Shown one piece after another: positions 17,254 through 29,087 of a DNA stretch of 64,000 bases (the first letter of the stretch is position 1; each line of letters starts with the position of its first letter). The position numbers and the translations under genes were made by a program. The notes under the pieces were generated by a model. The model saw nothing but the letters and a program-made list of their open reading frames with translations. It searched no databases and had not been told where the DNA came from. Location: assembly GCA_012295275.1 (NCBI GenBank), contig CM022679.1, positions 5,633,657 through 5,697,656 on the forward strand. Reading direction: 5' to 3'. The DNA is from Chrysomallon squamiferum. Lineage: Eukaryota; Mollusca; Gastropoda; Neomphalida; Peltospiridae.

Positions 17254-18824
17254 TTTAACGTTTCACAGAGTTCAAAACCTTTCACACAAAATATGGCAAT
17301 TTATTCACCTCACTTTCATATTTGATTATCACGATCGCCCCAATCTTTTTCCTCCTTTTATCATTTTGAACCATTTGTTCCAAATTATTAGATGGATGCT
17401 ATCCAAGAGATATACGATATGTGAGAAACCAAATGATTTTAGTAAGTACTCTTTTATATAACTATGATAGTAAAACTGTAGTCTGTATAAAAAGTACAGA
17501 AAATATGTCTGTTGCAATTACTACTCAGATATATATTTGAAATGTTATTAAGCAGCCAAAGTGTTATTTCTGTACATCAGATATTATTTTGATTTCAATA
17601 TTACAGATATGTATAATGTAACAGATATATTACTGCTATATTATTAATGATAAAACACTGCTAATAATAAATATAACAAATATGCAGAGATCTATCTTTT
17701 TTTTCATATGTTCATGACACAGTGAAACAGTATTGTGTTAAACTACTTCTTCTTTTTTTTTTTTTTTTTTTTTTTTTTTGTAGATGAGGATGAAGACAAT
17801 GAAGGACTGAGTGAATTTGAGAAAATAGCTACAAATTATTATCTTTCTTGTTATACTCTACTTGAAAGACAGAAATTTGATATGTCAGACAGAAAAATAG
17901 AAGAATGGTAATTTTAATATTTAGTAGAATTTTGGTGGGTTTTTGAAAATATTGTTCAGTGCACTGAGGCATAGATTCAGTTGATTCCTTCCATCAAAAA
18001 TCTTGATGTCTGTGTGTGTTCTGCAATCACTGTATGTAATGGCATGTTATTATAACTTGATACATTTATAAAACATCAGGTACAGACAGAAATAAAGCCT
18101 TTTTTGAGAGAAGTGTATTTACTTAGATAAATTATTTGTTATTTATTTATGTATAATGTTCATAGTTACATCTTTAGTATATAATTGTTGGTTTGAATCC
18201 TAAAACACTATTATGAACACATTTTTCATTTAAAAAATAACAAATTCCCATTTCAGTTAGTCTTACATGACTGATATTTCAGAAATCTGTGGTGTATACT
18301 ACCTTACCAGTGTAATATTGTTTTCAAATATTGTCATATTTTTCATATTAAAAATATGTTGAAGTACATTTCGAATAAAACTGCATTTCTTTCGCAGTGC
18401 CTGGACAAACTTTCACAAACGTTTTATGTTCCTTTTCTTTTTAGTTTCCCCTCAGTCTTGTCAAAATAATATAAAACTGTGTGTCTGTGTGTGTGTTTCT
18501 ATTTGTTTGTATTGCATTTAAAACTGAGTATCAGGTGACACAGTGTGGGTGTCTGCATGTTCATATTTATTTTTGTTTTGCTTTTAGTTCAGTAGGAACA
18601 TAGAGTGTATAGGGATCTGCGTGTGATGAACATAGAGTGCATAGGAATATGCGTGTGTTTCAACAAATTTCTGTTCCATTTTCAGATCAGTATCAGATGA
18701 GACAGTTGACGACTTGTCAGAACCGTCTAATGACATCAATCAGATTAAAAACATTCTCCAGATGTATATTAATGAGAGACAGCAAACACAAATATGGCAT
18801 GAGAAAGAAGATAAAGATGCTTAA
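17254..18824 (+). pseudogene. TRPM-like 3'-end fragment, inverted relative to the TRPM gene
   Basis: Three exon-like segments match the last TRPM exons. 17254-17441 is the TRP-box exon (HRVQNLSHKIWQF, then DYHDRPNL); it is 188 nt, exactly as in the gene. 17784-17907 is 124 nt against 133, with the same phase (GLSEFEKIATNYYLS, LLERQKF). 18686-18824 is the last exon, ending with TAA. All three are open and flanked by correct splice sites. I count about 35 identities in 63 residues for the first, so the copy is old. The exon matching 56945-57082 is missing. Joining the neighbours directly would make a TGA at the junction. No exon for the channel domain precedes it. A remnant of a second TRPM gene or of an inverted duplication is likely; expression is unknown. 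Confidence 0.82.
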
Positions 18825-18924
18825 CCCTTTTTGCAAAGTGTACTAATGATGTATGAAAACAGTTTTTATCACAAGGTTTCTCAGTGATGTCTTAAATAAA
18901 TGAGAATTTTTAAGTGTACCCCTG

Positions 18925-20170
18925 ACTGCGTCTTCAAGTGACTGTTTATTCTATTCTTTGTGTTCAGTCTTTGCTAATGATTACATACAACAATACAGTT
19001 ACATGTTTACAAGACTGCAAACAGCCTGACAGAAACCGTATCTTTATGTTAATTAGTGAACAGAAATAAAAAATATATTTCAGTGAAGCTAAATCCTCAG
19101 TTTAACACGGATTTTTCTATATTCTCTGCACCAAATAATAAAATCTAATTAAAAATTTCGTTTTCCTTCATCACATTTAATTTTATTGAAATTCTTTATT
19201 AGAAATAAAGATTTGTACCTGAACACAAGACTGTAAATCTTTAGTGTACAAAATATATTTAAATAATTTTGTTGCTTTGCTTAATTATAAGAAATGATTT
19301 GAGACAAAAATAAAATAATCAATCACTTGAATGTATTCAGAATTTTTAACAAATCGTTTCTATCTATACAATTCAGTATTTTTATTGAGTCCGTTATTGT
19401 TTATGGCATGCAGATCTTTCCTGCTTTTCTGATATTTTTTTTTACTTAACTATTTAAATATTATTATCACTGAAATGTTTATATATGTTAGTTATTAATT
19501 TATATTTCATTTGATATTTCAAAATGCCTACTTGCTAATATTTGTTTTGTTCTTTTGTTTTGCTTTTTTGATCCTAGATATTTGTTGTTCTTTATTTAAT
19601 ACAGTTCGGAACAATTTTATCGAAACTTTCTTTTAGAATGTCATTCATTTTTAGAACAATTTCTCATTTGAATATTTTTTTTAGTGTTTTGTAAATGTAT
19701 ATTATTTTTTAAATTGTAGTTTAAATTATTTTGAAACCATAGTGCTTCTGATTATAACAGTATTTGATCTTTTACTTTGTTTCATTTAGAAATAGATAAC
19801 CTTCTACATTTTCTATGCCATTCCTGTTTCTTTGGCCTCTTCAGAAAACGTTTGTTTCTAAAATATTTAGAAAATGAAAAGAAGAAAAAAAAAGCAGTAT
19901 TTCAAAGGTTGGTGCCACATATTTTCAGCAACTCTCAAGAAGAAGCTGTATGGCACAAAAAGTGATGTACAGAGAATTCCCTATTGTTCATAGCCACTGC
20001 TGGCCTTGATGTATAGTCTACAACTAAAAAATAATCCAAATACAAGATTTCAATACAAATGAAATTTTAAGAGTTATGTTACAAGATTCCTACTAAAGAA
20101 AATGTTAAACTTTTTTAATGAGCTGGTAACAATTAATAATTTTATCTAGTTACCAATGTTATTTTAACTT
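18925..20170 (+). repeat. Copy of the TRPM 3' UTR and downstream flank, spacer 2/3
   Basis: Starting after the TRPM-like stop, this segment matches the reverse complement of about 55.6-55.87 kb and the spacer 1/2 copy at 3.53-5.13 kb. Example words are gttacatgtttacaag and cagtgaagctaaatcct. The later part (19700-20170) is shared with 4680-5130. It lacks the long ATT run found in spacer 1/2. Confidence 0.82.
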
Positions 20171-20179
20171 TTTTACCAA

Positions 20180-20950
20180 CATTGTAATAAAACTAAAAAT
20201 ATTTTAGATTTTTTAAATTTTATTTATTGTTAGAAAAATCATAAATCATTGTTCTAAACTGAACTGCAAGGAAATTGCATTCCGTTCTAACAGGTAATCT
20301 GTTTAAATAAAAGTAAAGAACAATGCACCAAATCCAGTCTGTAAATAAAAACAACAAGTACTAGTACAACAACAAACATTTGTTAGAAAAAAACCAGATT
20401 CATCCAATCTTATGGTTTAGGGGAGACGACTCTAAACTATCAAACGTTTATCATAATGAATTATTTTCCGTACTCGATAAACTAAATGGAAAACCACACC
20501 CCAGCATGAACAAAATATATTTGGTAGAACTGATAAGAAAAAATTACGATTTTGTATTTCAATACAATTTCCGGGTACTTTTAAACATTTGAATCTATGC
20601 AGAAACTGTAATCGAATTCTTTCATTTATGCAACAAAAACACAGAATACCTAATAGGGTCAAACAATATATTATATATCAAAATGAAGATAAACTGAACC
20701 GCAAAAATTCCAGTCTGTTAATAAAAACAAAGAAGTAATTAATTTTCAACAAAATTTGTTAAAACAACCCAGATTCATCCAATCTTAAATAAAAAAAGAT
20801 AAAATCTAAAACTATCAAACAGTTTATCATTTTATGAATTTATTTATTTTCCGTACTGATAAACTTTATGAATAACGACACCCCAGCATTAAAAAAAATC
20901 TTTCGGTAAACTGATAAGAAAAAGCATTTTACGTACGATTTTTATCATAT
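20180..20950 (+). repeat. Spacer segment, partly duplicated in tandem
   Basis: The part 20180-20660 repeats 7540-8160. A decayed second version of the same sequence follows at about 20740-20940 (shared words cagattcatccaatctta and ttattttccgtactga). No coding function is recognised. Confidence 0.65.
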
Positions 20951-20969
20951 TCTCCCTGCATATCTGTTT

Positions 20970-21140
<171 letters not shown>

Positions 21141-21254
21141 TAATACTTTTAAAATGTATAATTACTAGCTGTCAAATGAGATAACTAATACAGATTAGAG
21201 GGAAAAAAATTTTTATTTATTTAATTATTTTTATCTTTCTTATATTTCAAAATA

Positions 21255-23368
21255 TCAACATTTCACATTGTATTTATAGTCACACTTTTTAATGACCGGA
21301 TTAAATACCAAATTCGGAGAACAATTCATCAAAACTGCTCTTCCCTGATCACATTTGAAGTACGTAGAACAGTCATCGGGATTACGAATACTACCTATCA
21401 CAATAGTAAGTCAATTAGTAAGTGTGTAGGAAAATATGAAAGAAGGTAAAAAATTGCATACGTAATTAAATAAATAAGAATGACAGAAAGAAAGGAAATA
21501 GAAATTCAATAAGTAATTTATCAGTAAGTAATAAAAAATAAGAAAGAATGTAAGTGAATAAACGAAAACTTAAATAAACAGAAAGAAAGAAAAAAGAAAA
21601 TAAGTAAGTAATTGATTAGTAAAAAAGAAAAGATAAAAAAGAATGTAAATGAATAAATGAGAATCAATTAAAAAAGAAGTAATAATTTTAAAAAATGGTA
21701 AGAAAGTTATTAAGTAAGCAGATAAGTAAGTTAGAAAATACGTAAGTCAGTAAGTAAATAGATAAGTAAGAAAGAAAGCAGCCAAGTAGGAAACATTGCA
21801 CACATACATACATACAAACATACACACGTTCATACCTACATGCGTGTGTCTTATTTCTAAAAGTTTTGTGGGAGAATGGCTAGAACTGGAAATCAGTATA
21901 AAAGTGTTGTTGTCAGATAATAACCTACCTGTCTTTGTAGGGTTCACATAGCCGGAAGAATGTGAAGGAATTGGTAACAGCTTCTTTCTGAAACAGTCAT
22001 ATATATTATGTACAGTATTTTTCCTTTTTTATAAAACATATATTTATTTTCAAATTCAAAATTCGGTATGATAATACAACCACAATAACAAAACAAAAGA
22101 ATTAAAAACATCAAAAATTAATAAATTATTTTAAAAACCATCACATTTTCCTAATATTTTATATACAAAAAATTATTTTTAAAAATTTCCATTCAAAAAA
22201 CAAATATTTACTGACTGCCTAAAACATCACAAGAAAAAATGGTCTGCATTTATTACAAAACATTTGTATCACAACATAAATGTCATTTTATTTTTATTTA
22301 AAACATTACATAAATATTTTATATACACAACTATAAAATATTTTATGTACACGACAGCCCAAATATTTTTCAAAAACCATCACATAAATATTTTATGTAC
22401 ACAACAACACAAATATTTTACCAACACCACAACCACATTTGTAAACAATGAAACATAAACTAACTCGTTCGGTTCTTCGCATTTGACGACAGATATCAGC
22501 CGCTTATAGACGGCCTGCAATATGGGATATCGGCCTTGTCCACAAAATTCACCAGTAAAATCATCTTGATCCGCAGTCCAGTAAGAAACTCCACCAAATC
22601 CATTGTCTTTAACATAACAAGCCTAAAATAGTTTGGTAAACTCGTTATCATGTGTGTGTTTTGATTGAGATGGTGGACTATGTACTCGTTATCATGGGTG
22701 TGCTAAGATGTGTGATGCCCCATTTACTAATTATCATGTGTATGTTTTGATGTGAGACGATGGACTATGTCTCTTCCATTCTTTGAAGAAATCATTTTCC
22801 TTACGGAATAGCTAACTTCCTCCTGTTTCCCTACAAATGTGGAGATATACGAGTGTGTATAAAAATAAAACTAGAGTAACAGTTTAAAAAAAAAAAAAAA
22901 CTAATATTTTTTTAATATAAAACCAAAAGGCAAATTTAATTTGTGTTTTTAGGGATGTAATGAATACAGTTAAAATTGTTTGCACGAAAACAAACTAACT
23001 GATGAACAAATAAAAAAAAAAAAATGAATATTAAATGAATATTAAGCAAAAAAAAAATAAATAAATAAATAAATAAATAAATAAACAAACAAACAAATAA
23101 TATTAAATAAAAATATATCTGATGATTACACTAGAAACCTGCCTTGTATCCAGCGCTTTCAACGTCCTCACATCCAGCCCACCAGTTTCCTTTAACATAA
23201 TAGGAAACCTTTTGATCTGGTATGTATCTTTTCTCCGCTCCATTGGCTACCATAGTACATAGCTATTACACAAGATAAGAGAAACAAAACACACATTTAC
23301 ACTAGAATAAGTTAAATAAAGGAATCAATCAATGAACTATGTATAAACAAGTAACACATATTCTGCCA

Positions 23369-23452
<84 letters not shown>

Positions 23453-26400
23453 CATTTTTTTCTTTCTCTATTTGTCTCTTCATCGTATCTTTTTCATACT
23501 TTCTGTCTCTGCACCTCCTTCCTTTAATTTATCCCATTAGCTGTCCATGTATTAATTTGTCTCTCTCTTCCAATTTAACCTTTTTATTGTCTGTCTGACT
23601 ACATACATTACCGTCCATGTGCAGATAATTATGTATTAATTTGTAAATATGGTGAATGAGTGTGTGAATGTGTCTATGTTTGTGTGTATTTAATCACCTC
23701 ATAATAAGATATAGCTCCATCTGATTGACTAAACGGGGCTTTCGGTCCCTCAACTCCGGGTGCACCTAGTCCATTTTGATTCGATGTAAGAGTGAAAGTT
23801 GTTCCATGTGTTGGTATAGTAACAAGAAGCTTTCCTTTAGGGCAATATTGTGCCCAATATTTCATTACATAATCCTACAGTAATCATATGTAATAATCAC
23901 AAATAAATTAGGTAATATACATATGGTATCATACACCAGTAACATACAAACAGTTAACAACAACAACATTATATTACATGTATTATTTATTATATTTTAT
24001 ATAATACTAACAATTACAACTACAACTGTTATCCCTACTACTACAACTTGTTCTACCACTACTTTTACTACTACTACCAATATTAGTGCTCTTATTATTG
24101 CTAGTACTAGCACTTCTACTGCTACCATATTAGTGTTATTATTACTACTACAGCTTTTAATGAAATAATAATATTAGTATTAATTGAAGTCATTGCTGTA
24201 GTGGTGGTAGTTAAGGTAGTGGTGGTGGTAGTGATGCTGGGGGTAAGATTAGAAATAAAAGTCCAAAAAATATTTGTTTTGTTTTCCAAAAAAACTAAAA
24301 TTGATGTTTGTCTTTTTTTTTTGGTTTTCTTTTATTTATTTTGTTATGTACAATTCTTGGTTTTTTTTTTTGTTTTCTTTTGTGACAATATTACTAATAC
24401 GGTTTACGTACTGTTGTTAACCATTTGTCCGACCCCGAAGCACCTTTCGACGCATACAGTGGACTGCTATGCCCAGTGTGACCATCCCATCCTCCATGAA
24501 AATTGTAGGTCTTGACATTGACATAATCGGCAAATCTGAAATGATAGTTTAAGACAGCAGAACAAGAAATACAAAACAAGAGGGTTCACACCATGGCAAG
24601 AACATACCAGTGATCTAAGCAAATAACTTCAGTCTATCGCTGTGGAACAGCCTGCCCCAGTGATGCTACACAGGATTTATTTACTTATTTATTTCTTTAT
24701 TTCTTTAATTATTTATTTACTTATTCAATCATTCATTTATTTATTTATTTTGTTGCTGTTGTTTTTGTATTTTGTGTAAGAAACTATTTGATCTAGCAAA
24801 CCTCCCAAATTTAGAATGTTGATTTTGTTAAAGCATTTAACAGTAAGACAACAATAACAATAATAGTAATAACAAAAAATTAATAATAATAATAACAACA
24901 ACAACAACATTAACAACAGCAACAACAACAATAGCAATAACCATGATAATGCTAATAATACTAATAACATAACTTATTAATACTTAAACAGTTGAAAACA
25001 GATTTATAACTGCACGGGTAATCGCTAATACTTGTCTGAATAAGCGGATTAGTTCTCAGTACAGTTAGCCTTTGAGTGGTTGTCAGTACAAACCTGCACA
25101 GTTTGTCCATTTCATAACCTCTCTCTATTTTATCAGTCTCAGCTGCTACAGATAATGTCAGCATAAGTCTTGGCTTTCCAGTGTTTCTAGACTCTGTGTC
25201 AAAAGCCTTCCTTAGCTCCTAAAAATTCAACAAACGAACATGTTGTAATTTCACCGCTGTTATTCGACCCTTTAAACATTTACTGCGTTCCTGGAGTAAT
25301 AAATTATGTTTTATGTTATTTGTACTTACCTGTACAAGGGTGGTGAATCTAGTTTTGTCTGATAAAGGACTTCCTGTGCTGCCTGGGTAATGCCAGTCCA
25401 AATCAAGACCTTGAAAACCACGTTTTCGTAAGAACGCTGCTGTGTTTGTCGCAAAATATTGTATTCTTTCTAAGTTGGCGACAAGCTTAGTAAACATTTT
25501 AGTGTCTTTGTTCGATCCGTACACAGAGAGAAGTGTTTTCACGTCAGGGTACATTTTAACAGCGCCATTAAACTGTTGGTACCTTTAATAATAAAACTAG
25601 AAATAAGGAAAAGAAGAAGAAAGAAAGAATGAATAAAGGAATGGTGATAATGCTTCTATCACAACAACACCTCATAATTAGTTATACTACTAATAATAAT
25701 TACTGTGACATCTTTCACGTAATAATACTACAAACACTGCAACTACTAATAGTAGCAGTTTTGATGATGATGATGATGACGGTACCACAACTATATATAC
25801 TGACGTATGGATGTAAGTATTAATTACAACTGACGTACTGATATTAGTACTACTTGTAACTGACGATTTATATAACTAATGTTTGTAACTGACGTGTTGT
25901 TAAAATCCTATATGTAGCCGAAGATTAATATAAAGGTTTGTAACTGACATACTGATATAAGTATGTAACTGACGTATTGATATACGTACTGTCTGTACCT
26001 GATGTACTGATATAAGTACTGTTGGTAACTGACGTGTGGTTAAAATACTATATGTAGCCAAAGATTAATACAAATGTTTGTAACTGACACACTGATGCAA
26101 ATATGTAACTGAAGTATTGACATAAGTACTGTCTGTATCTGATGTACTGATATAAGCACTATGTGTAATTCACGTATTGATGAAAGTAATGTTTGTAACT
26201 AAATATAACTATTCGTCTTACATTCCTTCTCCAGTATTCAAATCCTCATTCCCTACGGCTGCTGCCACAACAACTAGAAGAACACAGTATAACATATTTA
26301 TCAGTACATTACAAGAACAAATGCACTCAGATACAAATTAATTTTACTGCTGTTACACAAATAGATACGCACACATATATATCATATATACATGCAAGCA

Positions 26401-26950
26401 TACATATATATCATATATACATGCAAGCATACATACATAAACATATACATACATTCGAAAATGCATACACAACACATTTCCTATGTAATATGGGACTTTA
26501 AATCAACTCGGATCCCTAGAGAAAACATAAGAAAATGAATATTCTTTATCAAATAAAAGTGTTAAATACATATAGACGAACATACCAACATATATACATA
26601 TATACATACATACACACATGCTTGCATAAAAATACAAATATACACACACGTCATATGCAATGTTTCTGAGTAGATCATTATGTAGATGTTTACATCAACA
26701 TCATCATCAGTATGTCTTTCTTTTACAAACGAACCTTTATTGTTAGCACTGTTTATGAGCTTAGCATACCAGTAAACCAAATGTGTACATAGCGAGACAT
26801 CTATATCTTTTAGTACAAATTTTCCTTTCCCAGGTCTGTTTGGAGCCCAGTTACTAAAGTAGCAAACTCTCAAGAAATTGTCACCTAGTTATACAAGGAA
26901 ATTAGAATTATCCCGACGTGGATCATCAATTTGATGTGTCCTACATTTCT

Positions 26951-27039
<89 letters not shown>

Positions 27040-27157
27040 CAGTTTAAGTTTGATTCTTTATCATCATAATAATCATCGTTATTATTTTTAGTAGTATTAT
27101 TAGTATTATTATTAGTAGTAGTAGTAGTAGTAATAGTAGTAGTAGTACCAGTAGTAA

Positions 27158-27227
<70 letters not shown>

Positions 27228-27341
27228 TGTTGTTGTTGTAGTAGTAGTATTAGTAGTAGTATTTCGAATCGTACCGTAACTTGGAACCGACAAGAATATT
27301 ATCGTCAGAAACATTAGAACAGAAATTGTTAGAGCAGTCAT
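21255..27341 (-). CDS. Chitinase-like GH18-CBM14 secreted protein, copy 3 (complete)
   Basis: Ten coding exons: 27275-27341, 26694-26884, 25330-25582, 25094-25218, 24412-24535, 23698-23874, 23143-23262, 22465-22622, 21929-21987 and 21255-21394. Exons 1 and 3-10 have the same lengths as in copy 2; exon 2 is one codon shorter. The catalytic motif is QGLDLDWH, with the proton-donor Glu replaced by His. The usual SVGGW is SVYGS, MTYD is KTYN, and the YGR loop is HGT. This makes it the most altered of the readable copies at the active site, although no stop or frameshift is seen outside the exon 2/3 phase problem. The CBM14 again lacks its first cysteine. The leader promoter has lost its TATA box. 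It may be a substrate-binding lectin or a gene on the way to loss; I cannot separate these by reading. Confidence 0.85.
23371..23452. repeat. (TC)n microsatellite, intron 6 of copy 3
   Basis: A CT run of about 80 bp with one TTC interruption lies at the position homologous to 10991-11039. Confidence 0.95.
25790..26190. repeat. Degenerate 30-bp minisatellite, intron 2 of copy 3
   Basis: Units resembling tgtaactgacatactgatat recur at irregular 30- to 60-bp spacing. A higher-order repeat of about 125 bp is also visible, because the word gtaactgacgtgt followed by gttaaaat and tatatgtagcc appears twice. Confidence 0.65.
26953..27261. repeat. (GA)n and (AGT)n microsatellites, intron 1 of copy 3
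   Basis: GA units cover about 26953-27037. About 170 bp of AGT/ATT units follow where the other copies have ATT. The unit type has changed within one locus. Confidence 0.95.
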
Positions 27342-27892
27342 CTATAAGCAAGAGATTAACAAAAGACAAAATACATTAAAATCAACACATGTGAATAAAT
27401 GAATGTATAAATACAGCTTCAGTAACATGTTAGGCGATAACAAAACAAACCACAGCCAATAGATGTGTGTACAAAAAACATATAGATTTATAGCTTTGTT
27501 ACATAAAACAATGCCAAATCCATTTCTTGTTGTCCCATCTTTAAACAAATTCATCGAAAATCTTTTGTATATAATACATTCAGTTATTCAATATATGAAG
27601 ATTTTAAACGTCCGCCGATATATATATATATATATATAGACCTATATATATATATATATATTTATATATATAATATATAAATTAAATTAAAATCTGCAAT
27701 TTAAAAAACAAAATAACGTGGGAACCTGTTTCTCAATAAAGACATGATAGGGATCTAACAACATGGAATATGGAAAACATTTATATGAAAAGAGAAGAAA
27801 TGAAAGTAAATATAAAAAAACAGAACAAGATCAAATGTATTTCACAGCGCAGAATAAGATAAAAATATATTAAAACACAAAACGGTATTTAC

Positions 27893-28007
27893 CGTGATTA
27901 AGTCTTCTGTTTCTGTTCAGAACTGCGGGCGAATGATTTCAGATTACTTTTAAACGATTCCTGAACATACAAGTGATAGCTTTAGAAACGTGGAAAACTC
28001 TCATTGG
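27893..28007 (-). promoter_or_regulatory. Predicted promoter of copy 3, TATA box degraded
   Basis: The CCAAT box (28003-28007, minus) and the leader-exon donor (edge 27893) are kept. The TATA position reads tttaaaag instead of tataaaaa (about 27947-27954). Weaker or altered initiation is inferred. Confidence 0.5.
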
Positions 28008-28009
28008 CT

Positions 28010-29085
28010 CAGTGTTAAACTACTATTTGCTGACACAGAATATCTCAGATAAAACGTATATGTGTCATAATTACTGCTGTTGTTGTTGTTACAAACTGAG
28101 AATATCGCTGACAAAGAATATTTGATCAGCAACAACAATTAAAAAACAACAATGATAATAATAATAATAATAAGTGTAAGACACAAGCATTCCTTAGCTC
28201 TTGAATATACATCATTACAACCTCATCTCTATTTACGAAATTTATAATCTCTTCAGTACAAATGTTTACAAAGAATGCTAATTAATTACATCTAAAGGGC
28301 TGTTTGCTTTTTAATGCTGTTCAGTTTTCTAATACTACTCTGTATAAATGTTGCGGACGTGAATACTTCAGCTGAAATACTGTAGAGTATAAATTGGCAA
28401 GACACTACTGCATCTAAAATAAATTAGGCAAGCACGCACACCGGAGTACATGTTCTTCACTAATATTAACTTCGAGAACTGACATTCTAAGTCAGTGACA
28501 AAGAAAAATAAATAAATAAATAAATAAATTTAAAAACAAAAATGTTTAAATATGATGAATCTATATCCCAGAGCATGATTCAGTGTATTTATTGGTGTTA
28601 TGAAACAAAGATTCTTTACAAATAATTAAACTGTTTTTCTTTTCCTTTGGAGATTCAGATTTTAGATGAACATAAATAGTCAGTATTACAAATTTTGTAC
28701 TGTTTATTATTTAATCATAATTAAATTATCACAGAGCTCCGTCAGAAGTAATCTGTTGATATTAAGCACAACAAAAACAAAATAAACATCTGTAAATTCT
28801 CTATTTTATTTACGTTTCTCTGAGCAATATCAATTTAGGCATTATCACCATGACAGAAATATATATTTCTGTAATGAGTAAATCTATTAAAATCTATTAA
28901 AATGAGTATGAGATTATGTTCTACAATCGTAACAGATGTTCATAATGTCCCTTTTCTGTCAGCAGACCAAATATATCTCAACAGCTGATGTTTTGCATGC
29001 ATTAACATATAACCATCTTCATACACAAAGTGTTAAAAACAACAGAACCAAATTCACTTATTTTAATATGACACAGATGTAACGT
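28010..29085. other. Spacer 3/4, left part, no gene seen
   Basis: Contains the conserved upstream flank (gtcagaagtaatctgttgat near 28742). It also has a stretch near 28330-28460 shared with 41200-41310 (aagcacgcacaccggagtac). No exon or RNA gene is recognised. Confidence 0.6.
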
Positions 29086-29087
29086 TA

